From CAYPNF01 sp964411985 (lineage in GTDB: Bacteria; Verrucomicrobiota; Verrucomicrobiia; Limisphaerales; J093), in contig CAYPNF010000026.1 of NCBI GenBank assembly GCA_964411985.1, forward strand, positions 1 to 64,000: DNA of 64,000 nt. The letters are read 5' to 3'. Below are positions 35,726 through 44,175 of the stretch, in pieces. The translations under genes were made by a program, and so were the position numbers. The stretch's first letter is position 1. Each line of letters begins with the position of its first letter. Under the pieces are notes generated by a model. That model was not told the DNA's origin and did no database searches. It was given only the letters and a program-made list of their open reading frames with translations.

Positions 35726-37492
35726 TCACGGAATCTCAACGCCGCAGTCGAGCATCTCCGCTCCGAAGAACGGGTTCCTCACCGGTGGTTTCGATTGGAT
35801 CCAAACTCCCTCTTTGGGCGCACCCTCCCACGCTTGGCTCACCATCGGGCAACGAAAGATTTTCCAGTTGCTCAGCTTTGGCTCGAGCGGCCGCAGGGTA
35901 CGCAGCAGGTCCGCACTAGCCAGGGAAAAGGGGTGAAAAGCCCGGCGGATTCCGACGAGATCCTGTTCTCCTGACCATGCGGCTGCGATCTGGAACGGGG
36001 CGGGACTCATTCCCTCGGGAAGGACTTTCAAAAGCTCGGCGGAGGCGTTCGTAACTCTCTTTCTTGCTTGGAGTGATTTTTCCAGATCGTCGGAAGCAAG
36101 GCTCTGCGCGAGTTGCTCCATCTCGAGCAAAACGACCGATGCGACGGCCTGTTGGGCAGGGGTCCAGGCATGGGTATGGGCGTGATCAGACTTGGCGGAG
36201 GTCTCGTGATTTCCTGGCGATTCCTCTCCGCCGGCTTGAACTGAGTCATTGATCTGACTCTGCGCGTCGAGCAGGAGGTTGGCAGTGGTGACCACGCGAT
36301 CTCCTTCCGTGAGCCCTTCCAGGACTTCCCAGTGCTGATCTCCGCGGCGGCCCAGCTTGATCTGACGCTGTTCAAACGCGCCGCCTTCCCGTACCAAATA
36401 GACCATCACCCTTTTTCCGGTGTTGAGCACCGCCGTGCGAGGGACGGCGAGCACATCCGGAGATGTCACCTCCACCGTGGCTTGGGCGTAGGTCCGGCTC
36501 AGCCAGAGGCGTCGAGCGCCTTGACCCTGGGTGAGAAGGGGGTTGTCCAGTTCCACGCGCACCTTCGCGCTCCGGGTGGAGTCCTGTAGCGTCGGTTCGA
36601 TGAACAGCACCTTGCCTTCCACCGTTTGCCCCGGAGCGGACTGGGCCTGGAGGCGTACAATTTGGCCCGGGGCGATCCAGGAAAGATCCTGCTCATAGAC
36701 ATCGAAGCGGAACCAGACTCGGGAAAGGTCCGCCAGTTCAAACAGTTTGTCGCCCTCCTTGACGTATTGACCCGGGTACACGAAGCGGGCGAGCACGGTT
36801 CCGGTGATGGGGGCCACGATCTGAGACTGGGCCTCGGACTCTTCCTTGGAGGGAAGTTGGTCGATTTGGGCAGGGGTGAGGCCAAAACGGATCAGACGTT
36901 GTCGGGCCCCTGCGAGGAGGGAGTTGGAGGCGTCCGGTGCACTGGCGTTATTGGTGATCCCCCCGGCGTTTTGCCGCATTAGAAGGGCGTATTCCCTTTC
37001 CGCGTTGAGCAACATGGGGCTGTAAAGGCCTGCAAGCGGTTGGCCAGCCTGCACTTCCACCCCAATTGCGTTGATGTGAAGAGCGTCGATGCGTCCGTCC
37101 ACATAGGCCGACAAAACCCGTCGGCGCGTGTCGTCCTCCTCGATGGTTCCCGCCACGCGCAACGTGCGCGAGAGGCTTTGCGTGCGCACCACTCCGGATT
37201 CCAGGTGCAGGACGTTGAGACTGTTGCTGCTGAGGACCACCATGCCGGGGGTGGCCCCGAAACCCTTGTCGCCCTCGTACACGGGGGTCAGGTCCATTCC
37301 GCAAATGGTGCACTTGCCGGGCTTGTCCGACTTGATCCAGGGGTGCATCGAGCTCTGATAATACAGGATCTTTCGTTCCCCCGGTATCGTTGGTGACCCA
37401 GACCCGGGTTGGTGGTGGCCGAGTTTCCAGCCGAGAAAGCCGGCAGCAGCCGCGGCTGCGAGGACGAGGAGGAAGGTGGAGGAGGTGCGCAT
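35726..37492 (-). CDS. cusB: CusB-type RND periplasmic adaptor with heavy-metal-binding domain
   Basis: A 588-residue membrane-fusion protein. The N-terminal anchor or signal (FLLVLAAAAAAGFLGWKLG) is followed by a heavy-metal-binding domain at about 43-75 (YYQSSMHPWIKSDKPGKCTICGMDL). Then come barrel-sandwich and beta-barrel parts (VDGRIDALHINAIGVEVQAGQPLAGLYSP, GTVLARFVYPGQYVKEGDKL, VWFRFDVYEQDLSWIAPGQ). A C-terminal extension (about 430-588) contains FHPFSLASADLLRTL and IFRCPMVSQAWEGAPK, resembling the DUF3347-like domain of copper-handling proteins. It bridges CusA and the outer membrane channel. Confidence 0.92.
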   Translation of the reverse strand: MRTSSTFLLVLAAAAAAGFLGWKLGHHQPGSGSPTIPGERKILYYQSSMHPWIKSDKPGKCTICGMDLTPVYEGDKGFGATPGMVVLSSNSLNVLHLESGVVRTQSLSRTLRVAGTIEEDDTRRRVLSAYVDGRIDALHINAIGVEVQAGQPLAGLYSPMLLNAEREYALLMRQNAGGITNNASAPDASNSLLAGARQRLIRFGLTPAQIDQLPSKEESEAQSQIVAPITGTVLARFVYPGQYVKEGDKLFELADLSRVWFRFDVYEQDLSWIAPGQIVRLQAQSAPGQTVEGKVLFIEPTLQDSTRSAKVRVELDNPLLTQGQGARRLWLSRTYAQATVEVTSPDVLAVPRTAVLNTGKRVMVYLVREGGAFEQRQIKLGRRGDQHWEVLEGLTEGDRVVTTANLLLDAQSQINDSVQAGGEESPGNHETSAKSDHAHTHAWTPAQQAVASVVLLEMEQLAQSLASDDLEKSLQARKRVTNASAELLKVLPEGMSPAPFQIAAAWSGEQDLVGIRRAFHPFSLASADLLRTLRPLEPKLSNWKIFRCPMVSQAWEGAPKEGVWIQSKPPVRNPFFGAEMLDCGVEIP

Positions 37493-37534
37493 ACAGAAAA
37501 GAGAAAGGGATGAGAGGGGCAGTTCAACCGTGCA

Positions 37535-38878
37535 TCAGGGGTTAGGTTGTGGCGGTGCAACCGGGGACAAAAAGCCCGGCTTCTTCAGCATTTGCAGAGC
37601 TTCCAGGTCCCCAAGCCCGCAACAAAGCACGAGGTCGGAGAGCATCTGCCACTGTTCGGCGACGGCTCTCGTGTGCATGAGGCGCGCCTCTACCAGCATA
37701 CGACGGGCATCGAGCACTTCCAGCAGCATGCCCCGATTGGCGGACCATGCTTCGCGAACGCTCGCGAGCGCTTTCTCGGTGCGGGGGATGATTTCGTCCC
37801 GATAGAGCAGGGCTTCGCGTCGGGCGTTGTTCAGGGCGAGGGTCAGGTGATGGATCTCCTCGCGCAATCCCCACTCGTAATCCCGGGCGTCCCATTCGGC
37901 CGCGTTCTTTCGTTCCTTCTCACGCCGGTAGTCCTTGCCGTACTTCCCGCCGTTGAACACCGGCACGCTGACACCCACCGTCATCATCACCTGGCGCAAG
38001 TCACCGTTACCGGTGTAATTGCGCGCTTCCACGCCTACGGAGATATCCGGCAACCTCTGCCGACGCGCTACCGCTGCCATGGCCTCTGCCTGGTCAACTT
38101 GGCGTTTCATGGCGGCGAGCCGGGGTTCATAGCGGAGAGCGAAGCCGGCGAGAGCTTCGCTATAATCGACACCGTCAGCTACCTCAGGGAGAGTGAGTCT
38201 CGGCCAGGCTTCCTGCAGGTCGCGGCCCAGGAACCGGTTCAAGGCCGACCACTCCTGCTGGAGCCCTTTCTCCGCAGTCGCCACTTGGTTGGCCACCCGC
38301 GCGCGTTCAGCCTGGAGCCGCAGCACTTGTGCCTGGGGTGCGGTGCCGGCCTTGTAGGACTCGGACAAAACCTCCTCCATAGCCGTAACCCAACGCAAGT
38401 CCTCCTCGGCGATCTGGAGGCGCTCCTGGGCCATGGCGGTGCGAAACAGGGTTTGAGCCAGGTCACGGCGCAGGGTCTGAAACTGCACGTTGGCTCCCGC
38501 ACGTTCCATGGCTACATCCGCCGCCGCTGCTTCCCTCGCCAAACGGGGCTTGCCAAAAAGCGGCAGCTTCTGGTCAAAGCCGTAAATCAAGTCGCCCTCG
38601 GCAGCCCGCATTTCGGTTTCCGCCGCCATGTAGCCCAGCTTGATCATCGGATCCTCCCACGTTCTCACCGCCTCCATGCCGCTTTCTGCGGATCGGATCC
38701 GGGCACTGGACGCATGCAACGCCGGGTGGTTTGTGCGCATGGCTTCCGCCTGGCGGTTTACATACTCTGGGGTCACCACGACGGGAGAAGACTCAGGCTC
38801 GGCCCCAGCGCCGAGGGCGCATACGGCGAAGACCACCCAACCAAGACATTTACTGGCAAAAGGAAACGCGATTTTCAT
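37535..38878 (-). CDS. TolC-family outer membrane efflux channel (CusC-like)
   Basis: A 447-residue outer membrane factor with a signal peptide (FPFASKCLGWVVFAVCALGAGA). Two OEP repeats of long helices and beta-hairpins are visible, e.g. RIRSAESGMEAVRTWEDPMI, DVAMERAGANVQFQTLRRDL, YNPALxx-like segments replaced by LAGFALRYEPRLAAMKRQVDQ, and ISVGVEARNYTG. It contains the usual Ala/Gln/Glu-rich coiled coils. It lies directly upstream of cusB in the operon and should supply the exit duct of the efflux pump. The start at 38878 gives the signal peptide. Confidence 0.9.
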   Translation of the reverse strand: MKIAFPFASKCLGWVVFAVCALGAGAEPESSPVVVTPEYVNRQAEAMRTNHPALHASSARIRSAESGMEAVRTWEDPMIKLGYMAAETEMRAAEGDLIYGFDQKLPLFGKPRLAREAAAADVAMERAGANVQFQTLRRDLAQTLFRTAMAQERLQIAEEDLRWVTAMEEVLSESYKAGTAPQAQVLRLQAERARVANQVATAEKGLQQEWSALNRFLGRDLQEAWPRLTLPEVADGVDYSEALAGFALRYEPRLAAMKRQVDQAEAMAAVARRQRLPDISVGVEARNYTGNGDLRQVMMTVGVSVPVFNGGKYGKDYRREKERKNAAEWDARDYEWGLREEIHHLTLALNNARREALLYRDEIIPRTEKALASVREAWSANRGMLLEVLDARRMLVEARLMHTRAVAEQWQMLSDLVLCCGLGDLEALQMLKKPGFLSPVAPPQPNP

Positions 38879-38958
38879 AACTCTGAGATTCAAACACCGA
38901 ACAGGATTCCCGTATCAGACCGATGCCGGGACACACTACACCTGGGAGCTTCAGAATC

Positions 38959-39315
38959 TCAGAGCTGGAAGCGGCACAGCAGAATGCTCAGCGAATGCGA
39001 TGCAAGTGACAAATCCCGTAGGCTAACACCAAGGGGGGATGGCACCAAAGCGGCATCCAGCCAACTTGCCCGGAGGGGAGCCCAACGAATGCCGAGGAGG
39101 CGGAAATCGTCGGAAGAGGCAGGAATCGATTCTTGCTTCGGCGCAGGCGACGAGGGATTGCTAGCGCAACATTCACAGTCGTTCCCGCAACACCGGCAGC
39201 AATGCTTGATCGCCTTTTCGGAGGCGCTGAACGCTGGGGCACAGACCGAGGGCCACTGGCCGAGCGCTGTGGCGATCAGCAAGACACTGAGGAATATGAC
39301 CCTAACGAGTCGCAT
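38959..39315 (-). CDS. Small exported Cys-cluster protein, putative metal-binding
   Basis: A 118-residue protein with a signal peptide (MRLVRVIFLSVLLIATALG) and a dense Cys cluster at residues 39-50 (HCCRCCGNDCECC, seven Cys in twelve positions). A Pro/Ser-rich linker and a less conserved hydrophobic tail follow. I recognise no family. The cluster and its position between a YHS-like protein and the TolC/CusB/CusA genes suggest binding of Cu(I), Ag(I) or another soft metal in the periplasm. The C-terminal hydrophobic stretch SHSLSILLCRFQL is unexplained. Confidence 0.66.
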   Translation of the reverse strand: MRLVRVIFLSVLLIATALGQWPSVCAPAFSASEKAIKHCCRCCGNDCECCASNPSSPAPKQESIPASSDDFRLLGIRWAPLRASWLDAALVPSPLGVSLRDLSLASHSLSILLCRFQL

Positions 39316-39497
39316 TGCCTGACTGTAGCAGAAAGTGGCTGTTTTGCAAACAGCGGGCGCTCGGGGTAGCCACGCGGCTCTCCCCAGCTCAGAGCTATGA
39401 GTCTACGGGAGAGTGCCTTGGTGGCGGGCGAAAGAAACAAAGCATCAAAAGCGCTTTTCCGCCGCGCTCCAATACGCCGCGTGGCCGTTCCCAGACT

Positions 39498-39779
39498 TTA
39501 GGACTTCTTCTTGGCCTTCTTCTCCTGCTCTTCGATCAGCTTCACGTACTTGGCAGGTTCCTTCTTGAAGGCCTTCACGCAACCTTTGCAGCACAGCTTG
39601 ATCTCGCGATCCTCGTGCGTAAAGGTGTAGGCTTCTCCCATGCCGCCCAGCTTTTCGCCGGTAACGATGCATGTCTCTAGGGTGTAAGGCTTTACTTTGG
39701 CTTTTGGCTCGGCTGCCTGGATTCCCAAGACCAGGGAGGTTGCCGCCAGCGACGCCATCAGAATTCTCGTCAGTTTCAT
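39498..39779 (-). CDS. Small secreted YHS-like metal-binding protein
   Basis: A 93-residue protein. Signal peptide LTRILMASLAATSLVLGIQA; the mature part has TCIVTGEKLGGMGEAYTFTH and IKLCCKGCVKAFKKEPAKYV, a pattern of the YHS/TRASH-type metal-binding fold. A Lys-rich tail follows (EEQEKKAKKKS). Such domains accompany copper and heavy-metal transport genes. It is the most upstream gene of the minus-strand copper set and may deliver metal to the pump. ATG 39779 is chosen since upstream codons are not signal-like. Confidence 0.83.
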   Translation of the reverse strand: MKLTRILMASLAATSLVLGIQAAEPKAKVKPYTLETCIVTGEKLGGMGEAYTFTHEDREIKLCCKGCVKAFKKEPAKYVKLIEEQEKKAKKKS

Positions 39780-39875
39780 AATCTTATTCGATTCAGTTCC
39801 GCTCATTATACACCAAAGCTGGCGAAAACACTCAAAAATTGTCTTGGTGCCCGGTCCTTTGGTATCTTTTTCGCC

Positions 39876-40172
39876 ATGACCTATCATTGCCATCGGTGCG
39901 GTTGGGAATGGAAGTACGCCGCCCTCCCCGGCCGGAGTGATGTTTGTCCCCAATGCAAGTCCGAGTTGCGCGTCTGCAAGAACTGCGCACGCTACGACGA
40001 GCGGGCCGCCTATGAGTGCGCCGAACCCAAGGCTGACCCCATTCCGGACAAGGAACGGTCCAATTTCTGCGAATGGTTCTCCTTCGCCAAGCGCAAGTAT
40101 GTCCCGAACCTCTCCGCCCAGGCCCGTGCCCAGGCGGCTCGCGACCAACTGAAGAAGTTGCTCGGAGATTAG
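39876..40172 (+). CDS. Small zinc-ribbon protein
   Basis: A 98-residue cytoplasmic protein with three Cys-x2-Cys pairs: YHCHRCGWEW, VCPQCKSELR and VCKNCARYD. Further Cys occur in YECAEP and SNFCEWFSF. The segment C-x-EP-x-ADPIPDKERSNFCEWF looks conserved in a small bacterial family of unknown function. It starts in the divergent space next to the YHS-like gene and converges on the DAHP synthase gene, whose end lies 4 nt away. Confidence 0.75.
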   Translation: MTYHCHRCGWEWKYAALPGRSDVCPQCKSELRVCKNCARYDERAAYECAEPKADPIPDKERSNFCEWFSFAKRKYVPNLSAQARAQAARDQLKKLLGD

Positions 40173-40176
40173 TTCG

Positions 40177-41193
40177 TCACAGCTCGCGACCAGCGGCTTC
40201 CGCGAAGGGTCTGAGTTCAGACATCAGCTTGGCGAATCCTTCCAGCGAGAGTTGCTGCGCCCCGTCGCTCCAGGCGGTGGCGGGGTTCGGATGGACTTCG
40301 ATCAGAAGAGCGTCCGCCCCCATGGCCACGGCTCCTTTGCAGAGCGACGCGACGAGGTCCGCACGGCCGGTGCCCTGGCTGGGATCGATCACGATGGGGC
40401 AGTGCGACTCCCGCTTGATCGTGGGGATGGTGGCCAGATCCAGGGTGTTGCGCGTGTAGGTTTCAAACGTGCGGATACCGCGCTCGCAGAAGAGGAGGTT
40501 GGGATTCTCATTGGCAAGGATGTATTCCCCGGCCAAGAGCCATTCTTCGATCTTCATGGCCAGACCGCGCTTGAGCAGGACCGGTCGGCCCGTCTTCGCC
40601 GCCGCAATGAGGAGTTGGAAATTCTGAGCGTTCCGGGTCCCGATCTGCAGAATATCGGCGTACTCGGCCACGAGCTCGGCCTGGGCTTCGGATAGAAGTT
40701 CCGTGATCACCGGGAGGCCGGTCTCTTGGCGCGCTTTGGCGAGCAGTTTGAGGCCCTTCTCGCCTAGCCCCTGAAACTCGTAAGGGGAAGTCCGGGGTTT
40801 GAATGCACCGCCACGAAGGATCGTGGCTCCGGCCTTCTTGACCGCCACCGCCGCAGTCATTAATTGCTTCTCACTCTCCACCGAGCATGGGCCTGCCATG
40901 ATCTGGACCTTGCGGCCGCCTATCGTGACGCCGCCCGCCTTTACCGTAGAATTAGAGGGGTGCGCCTCTCGGCTGACGAGCTTGTAGCGTTTCTGCACCG
41001 GCATGACGCTCTCCACCTGCGGCCAGACGGTCAGGGTCTCCAGGCTCTGATGCGTTTGCTCATCGCCAATGGCTCCGATCACCGTGCGGGCCACTCCCCG
41101 CATGACGTGTGGGCGGTAACCCAATTTGCGGATTTCCTTGAGGACGGAGATCTCCTGTTTCTTGGTGATGTTCGGTTTGAGTACGATGATCAT
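40177..41193 (-). CDS. aroF: 3-deoxy-7-phosphoheptulonate synthase (DAHP synthase)
   Basis: A 338-residue enzyme catalysing the first step of the shikimate pathway (PEP plus erythrose 4-phosphate to DAHP). An N-terminal ferredoxin-like regulatory domain (about 1-75, MIIVLKPNITKKQEISVLKE) precedes the barrel, as in Thermotoga-type DAHP synthases that are feedback-inhibited by aromatic amino acids. Barrel motifs: IMAGPCSVESE, ILRGGAFKPRTSPYEFQGLG, LQIGTRNAQNFQLL, RPVLLKRGLAMKIEEWL, PIVIDPSQGTGR and EVHPNPATAWSDG. The start at 41193 is preceded by an attenuator-like leader with an aromatic-rich peptide, so transcription probably responds to Phe, Tyr or Trp supply. Confidence 0.95.
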   Translation of the reverse strand: MIIVLKPNITKKQEISVLKEIRKLGYRPHVMRGVARTVIGAIGDEQTHQSLETLTVWPQVESVMPVQKRYKLVSREAHPSNSTVKAGGVTIGGRKVQIMAGPCSVESEKQLMTAAVAVKKAGATILRGGAFKPRTSPYEFQGLGEKGLKLLAKARQETGLPVITELLSEAQAELVAEYADILQIGTRNAQNFQLLIAAAKTGRPVLLKRGLAMKIEEWLLAGEYILANENPNLLFCERGIRTFETYTRNTLDLATIPTIKRESHCPIVIDPSQGTGRADLVASLCKGAVAMGADALLIEVHPNPATAWSDGAQQLSLEGFAKLMSELRPFAEAAGREL

Positions 41194-41234
41194 ATAGTGT
41201 GTTTGGGAAAGCAGGGGCCTGTGGCGAAAACGAA

Positions 41235-41303
41235 CGAACCGCAGGCGTACACCTGCGGTTCGGCTGAATTTCTATGGAATCACAGCCCTACGCGCAGGTG
41301 TAC
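41235..41303 (-). promoter_or_regulatory. Attenuator of aroF: mutually exclusive antiterminator and terminator stems
   Basis: Read on the minus strand. Segment A (41303-41293) is exactly complementary over 11 bases to segment B (41257-41247), an antiterminator-like stem. Segment 41262-41252 pairs perfectly over 11 bases with 41245-41235 around a 6-base loop and is followed by ttcgttttcgcc, an intrinsic terminator. Both stems need 41252-41257, so only one can form. Segment A lies in the last codons of the leader peptide: a ribosome at its stop would cover A and allow termination, while stalling at upstream aromatic codons would free A. The aroF ATG lies about 40 nt downstream. Confidence 0.82.
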
Positions 41304-41362
41304 CGGCTAAAGTAATACCAGCCGGGAAACATACTGCTATAACGTGGACTGCCAATGTTCAT
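41288..41362 (-). CDS. aroF leader peptide, rich in aromatic residues
   Basis: A 24-codon frame from ATG at 41362 to TAG at 41290-41288. It contains seven aromatic residues: Tyr8, Phe12, Trp15, Tyr16, Tyr17, Phe18 and Tyr21 (core FPGWYYFSRY). It sits between a promoter-like sequence and the terminator/antiterminator upstream of the DAHP synthase gene. This matches the design of attenuation leader peptides, here sensing all three aromatic amino acids. No Shine-Dalgarno is evident, and the predicted transcription start lies only a few bases before the ATG, so translation may be nearly leaderless. Confidence 0.8.
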   Translation of the reverse strand: MNIGSPRYSSMFPGWYYFSRYTCA

Positions 41363-41371
41363 TACGAAATC

Positions 41372-41400
41372 AAACTAATCAGCAAGGCTGAACCCGTCAA
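41372..41400 (-). promoter_or_regulatory. Candidate promoter of the aroF leader
   Basis: On the minus strand TTGACG (41400-41395) and TAGTTT (41377-41372) are separated by exactly 17 bases. The -35 box matches consensus at five of six positions, the -10 at three. Transcription would begin about 1-3 bases before the leader peptide ATG at 41362. Confidence 0.5.
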
Positions 41401-41510
41401 CCAAAATGAAAAAGACCGCTTCCAAGAACCACGAATGCCTGGGTGGAGCCGCAGAGGAGCAGAATCCACTACAGTCTGTGTCGCAGCCCTAATCGCAGAC
41501 TTCGTCGACG

Positions 41511-41590
41511 ACCACCACAGAACACACAGAGCACACAGAGCACACAGAAACCAGAAGAGACAACCACGAATCACACAAATGACACGAATG
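41511..41590. repeat. Low-complexity intergenic repeat (cacagagca and cacgaat units)
   Basis: The segment holds near-tandem copies of cacagagca (41529-41549) and then cacgaat-like units (41565-41589, with ccacgaat, cacaaat, cacgaat). No credible gene lies here. Similar purine-rich cacagag/cacgaat strings occur, as I recall, in intergenic DNA of several Verrucomicrobia and Planctomycetes. Function unknown. Confidence 0.6.
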
Positions 41591-41903
41591 CCTTGGTTTC
41601 ACCACCGATGAACGAAACTGGCTTTTCGGGCACCATGAGCTGCGCAGCGCACTGCACAGGCTGTCGCACAACGGAAAGTGCATGCGAAATCCGCCAGGTC
41701 TTGGAGTGCGGCGCCCCCAGGTGCCGCTTTCCCCCTCCTGCAGCCCCCGAATCCATCTCGGGTCTATTGCGGAATCGACAAAGTGCTCGATTAAGTGTGC
41801 GACAAAGGAACTGCGAGGGAACGCCCGTCAACACCCATGGGTTTCTGCCGGGGTTGCATCGCACTCTCCGGAGGGCTAGGCTACCAGCACATTTGACATC
41901 GCG
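41591..41903. other. Intergenic region without recognised gene
   Basis: About 310 bases between the repeat and the start of the secreted PEP-utilising-like protein. No supported coding frame, tRNA or clear terminator was found. It presumably holds the promoter of the downstream gene. Confidence 0.45.
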
Positions 41904-44174
41904 ATGATGGTGCAATTTCTACGTCTCACCGTACTCGGCCTGGTCTGCGCAGCGCAGGCCGGGAACCTGAGTCTATGGTGGCGGGAGAACGTTCCGTTCA
42001 TCGGTGGCCCGGAATCCTCCGGGCAACTCATCACGCTGGAACGGAGCACCGACCTTTTGCAGTGGCAGGAGTTGGCACGAGTCCGCGAGGGCCTCATCTT
42101 GTACGGCGATGGGTCTAAGCCCAGTCGTCCTTGGGCCTTCTACCGCGCTGGTTCGCGCCCGCTCACCTCCGCGGATGACTGGTCGAACCAACTGCTCGCG
42201 GCTGGGGACGATCTGTTCACGCCGGCGACCGGTACCGGGCTGGCCGGAATCCGCTTTGCCAAGTTTAGCATTCTCCTGAGCCAACCTGATCGCGTTTACT
42301 TTCAAGACTCCGTCAAGTGGCCCTATCATTACCAGTTCGCCAAGGCCCGTCTACCGGGTTACGAGACGATGACGATCCTGGAGTACAATTCCCAGGCCCT
42401 CTATGCCAACGCCTCTCAGCGGATGGTGCTCGGCAGCGTGCTGCGTGCCCCCGATCCCCAGGTACGAGAGGTGGCCGTGGAAATCACCGGTTCGGAGGCC
42501 TTCCCTGCCGACCAAGTCGTGGACTGGATTGAGGCCACCCAAAAGCGGCTCGTTTCCCAGTCAGGTTGGCGCTTCTTTTACACGCCATCGGTCGAACAGC
42601 AGGGCGTCGCTGATGCCAACCGCGAACTATTCGCTGCTCGCGGCATCACGGTCGATTCCCTCACCCGCTGGGCGACGGCGAACGCGAGTTATTCCAGCGG
42701 CTGGGCGTTGGGCAAGCTTGTCTATGTCCCCGGCTCCGAAATACAAGGTGCCCTGGCCGATGGCCGATTGGGGTTTGGCGATATCCTGGTTACGGACCGG
42801 GTGCCCGCGGAACTGCCGATCCTGGCCGGCTATGTCTGCCTGCAGCCCGCCACGCCCAACTCCCATGTCGCCATCCTGGCACGGTCCCTGGCCCTTCCGT
42901 TCGCTTACGCGAACGGCATAGCCTTGCAGACCGAGATCGCGAGCCTGTACGGACGCGAGGTGCTCCTGGTCGTGGAGGAGGGGGATGCCTCGGCCCGCAT
43001 CGCCCTGAAGGACACCACCGGTCTCCTCACCCCAGAACGCCGACAGGAGATCCTCCAGAGCAAGACCGGCGGCCCCCTCAGCATCACGCCCGTCGCGCCA
43101 GCGGGGACCATTAGCCTGGCCGTTGACACCGTCACCCCCGCCGACCTCAAGTTCGTTGGAGGCAAAGCCGCCAATTTCGGTTTTCTCAGGCGCAGTTTAC
43201 CGAATCAAACGCCCTCTCCTGTCGTCGCCCTGACCTTCGATCTATGGAATGATTTCCTTTCCCAAACCCTGCCGGCTGGGATGACCTTGCGCGAGCACAT
43301 CGACGACGTCCTCGCGGCCTACACGACCTACCCGCCTCCGGTCGCTGCGCTCCGCGCTGACCTCGCGGCTCTTCGCGCTTTGATCACCGACGTGGCTGAC
43401 TTCACACCGACTCAGCGCGCTGCCATCATCGCTGTCCTGCAGAAGGCCGGACTGGGAGGCCGCAAGATCCGCTTTCGCAGTTCCACCAATGTCGAGGATC
43501 TCGAGAGTTTCAGCGGGGCGGGGCTCTACGACAGCTTCAGTGGCTGCCTTGAGGATGATCTCGACAGCGATACGACAGGCCCCAGTCACTGTGATCCTGC
43601 CGAGCCGAAGGAGCGGGGCGTCTTTCGCGCGCTCCGGAAGGTCTACGCGAGTTTCTACAACGAGAACGCTTTCCTGGAGCGCCTCCGGCATCACCTCCGT
43701 GAATCCGAGGTTGGCATGGCCGTGCTTGTGCACTACTCCACGCCCGATGCCGAGGAGATGGCGAATGGAGTCGCCACTTTGACCGTCCACAAGACCGGGG
43801 ATGTGCGCCAGGCCAGCGCCCGCATCGTGTTGCAGTTGGGCGCGGTTTCCATCACCAATCCCGACCAGGCCACGCGACCCGAGGTGGTTGCCGCCACCTA
43901 CGATGGGCCAAGCCCGGTTGCTGCCACGCTGACCCAGCTGGAAGCCTCTTCCCTTACGGTCGGGGGGGCGCCCGTCATGCCTTGGGAAACCGCCTATCAC
44001 GAGCTCCTCGATCAACTGAACACCGCGACCCTGGCCTGGGAAGAATACTACCCGGCTATGGAACAGTTCGAACTCGATTTCGAGTTCAAACGTTCCGTGC
44101 CTGGAAACCTCGGGCTAAAACAGATTCGCCTTGTGCCTCATCCCGCAACCGTTCCACCCCCTTCGATTCCCTGA
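41904..44174 (+). CDS. Secreted PEP-synthase/PPDK-like protein with reversed domain order
   Basis: A 756-residue protein. Signal peptide MMVQFLRLTVLGLVCAAQAG, then a W...FYR module (LWWRENVPFIGG, TDLLQWQEL, PWAFYRAG). Around 275-345 is a domain like the PEP-utilising mobile (phosphohistidine) domain: DILVTDRVPAELPILAGYV and TPNSHVAILARSLALPFAY, with H321 at the phospho-carrier position. Residues about 410-740 resemble the PEP/pyruvate-binding ATP-grasp domain: KFVGGKAANFGFLRRSL, KIRFRSSTNVEDLESFSGAGLYDSF and VYASFYNENAFLERLRHH. In PPDK and PEP synthase the ATP-grasp part comes first. With a secretion signal and no ATP outside the cell, its role is unclear; a derived binding function is possible. 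It is followed directly by another secreted protein gene. Confidence 0.75.
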   Translation: MMVQFLRLTVLGLVCAAQAGNLSLWWRENVPFIGGPESSGQLITLERSTDLLQWQELARVREGLILYGDGSKPSRPWAFYRAGSRPLTSADDWSNQLLAAGDDLFTPATGTGLAGIRFAKFSILLSQPDRVYFQDSVKWPYHYQFAKARLPGYETMTILEYNSQALYANASQRMVLGSVLRAPDPQVREVAVEITGSEAFPADQVVDWIEATQKRLVSQSGWRFFYTPSVEQQGVADANRELFAARGITVDSLTRWATANASYSSGWALGKLVYVPGSEIQGALADGRLGFGDILVTDRVPAELPILAGYVCLQPATPNSHVAILARSLALPFAYANGIALQTEIASLYGREVLLVVEEGDASARIALKDTTGLLTPERRQEILQSKTGGPLSITPVAPAGTISLAVDTVTPADLKFVGGKAANFGFLRRSLPNQTPSPVVALTFDLWNDFLSQTLPAGMTLREHIDDVLAAYTTYPPPVAALRADLAALRALITDVADFTPTQRAAIIAVLQKAGLGGRKIRFRSSTNVEDLESFSGAGLYDSFSGCLEDDLDSDTTGPSHCDPAEPKERGVFRALRKVYASFYNENAFLERLRHHLRESEVGMAVLVHYSTPDAEEMANGVATLTVHKTGDVRQASARIVLQLGAVSITNPDQATRPEVVAATYDGPSPVAATLTQLEASSLTVGGAPVMPWETAYHELLDQLNTATLAWEEYYPAMEQFELDFEFKRSVPGNLGLKQIRLVPHPATVPPPSIP

Positions 44175-44175
44175 A

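Noticed and set aside
37547..39322. 591-codon plus-strand frame opposite the TolC-type gene
   Set aside because: The minus-strand TolC and Cys-cluster genes explain this region.
41235..41303. T-box riboswitch upstream of aroF
   Set aside because: No T-box consensus sequence was seen; an aromatic-rich leader peptide with alternative stems explains the layout better.
41362..41574. 70-codon minus-strand frame with repeated Leu-Cys-Ala residues
   Set aside because: Its unusual composition comes from the cacagagca repeat and it has no supporting features.
41511..41590. CRISPR array
   Set aside because: The units are very short and near-contiguous, with no spacers and no cas genes.
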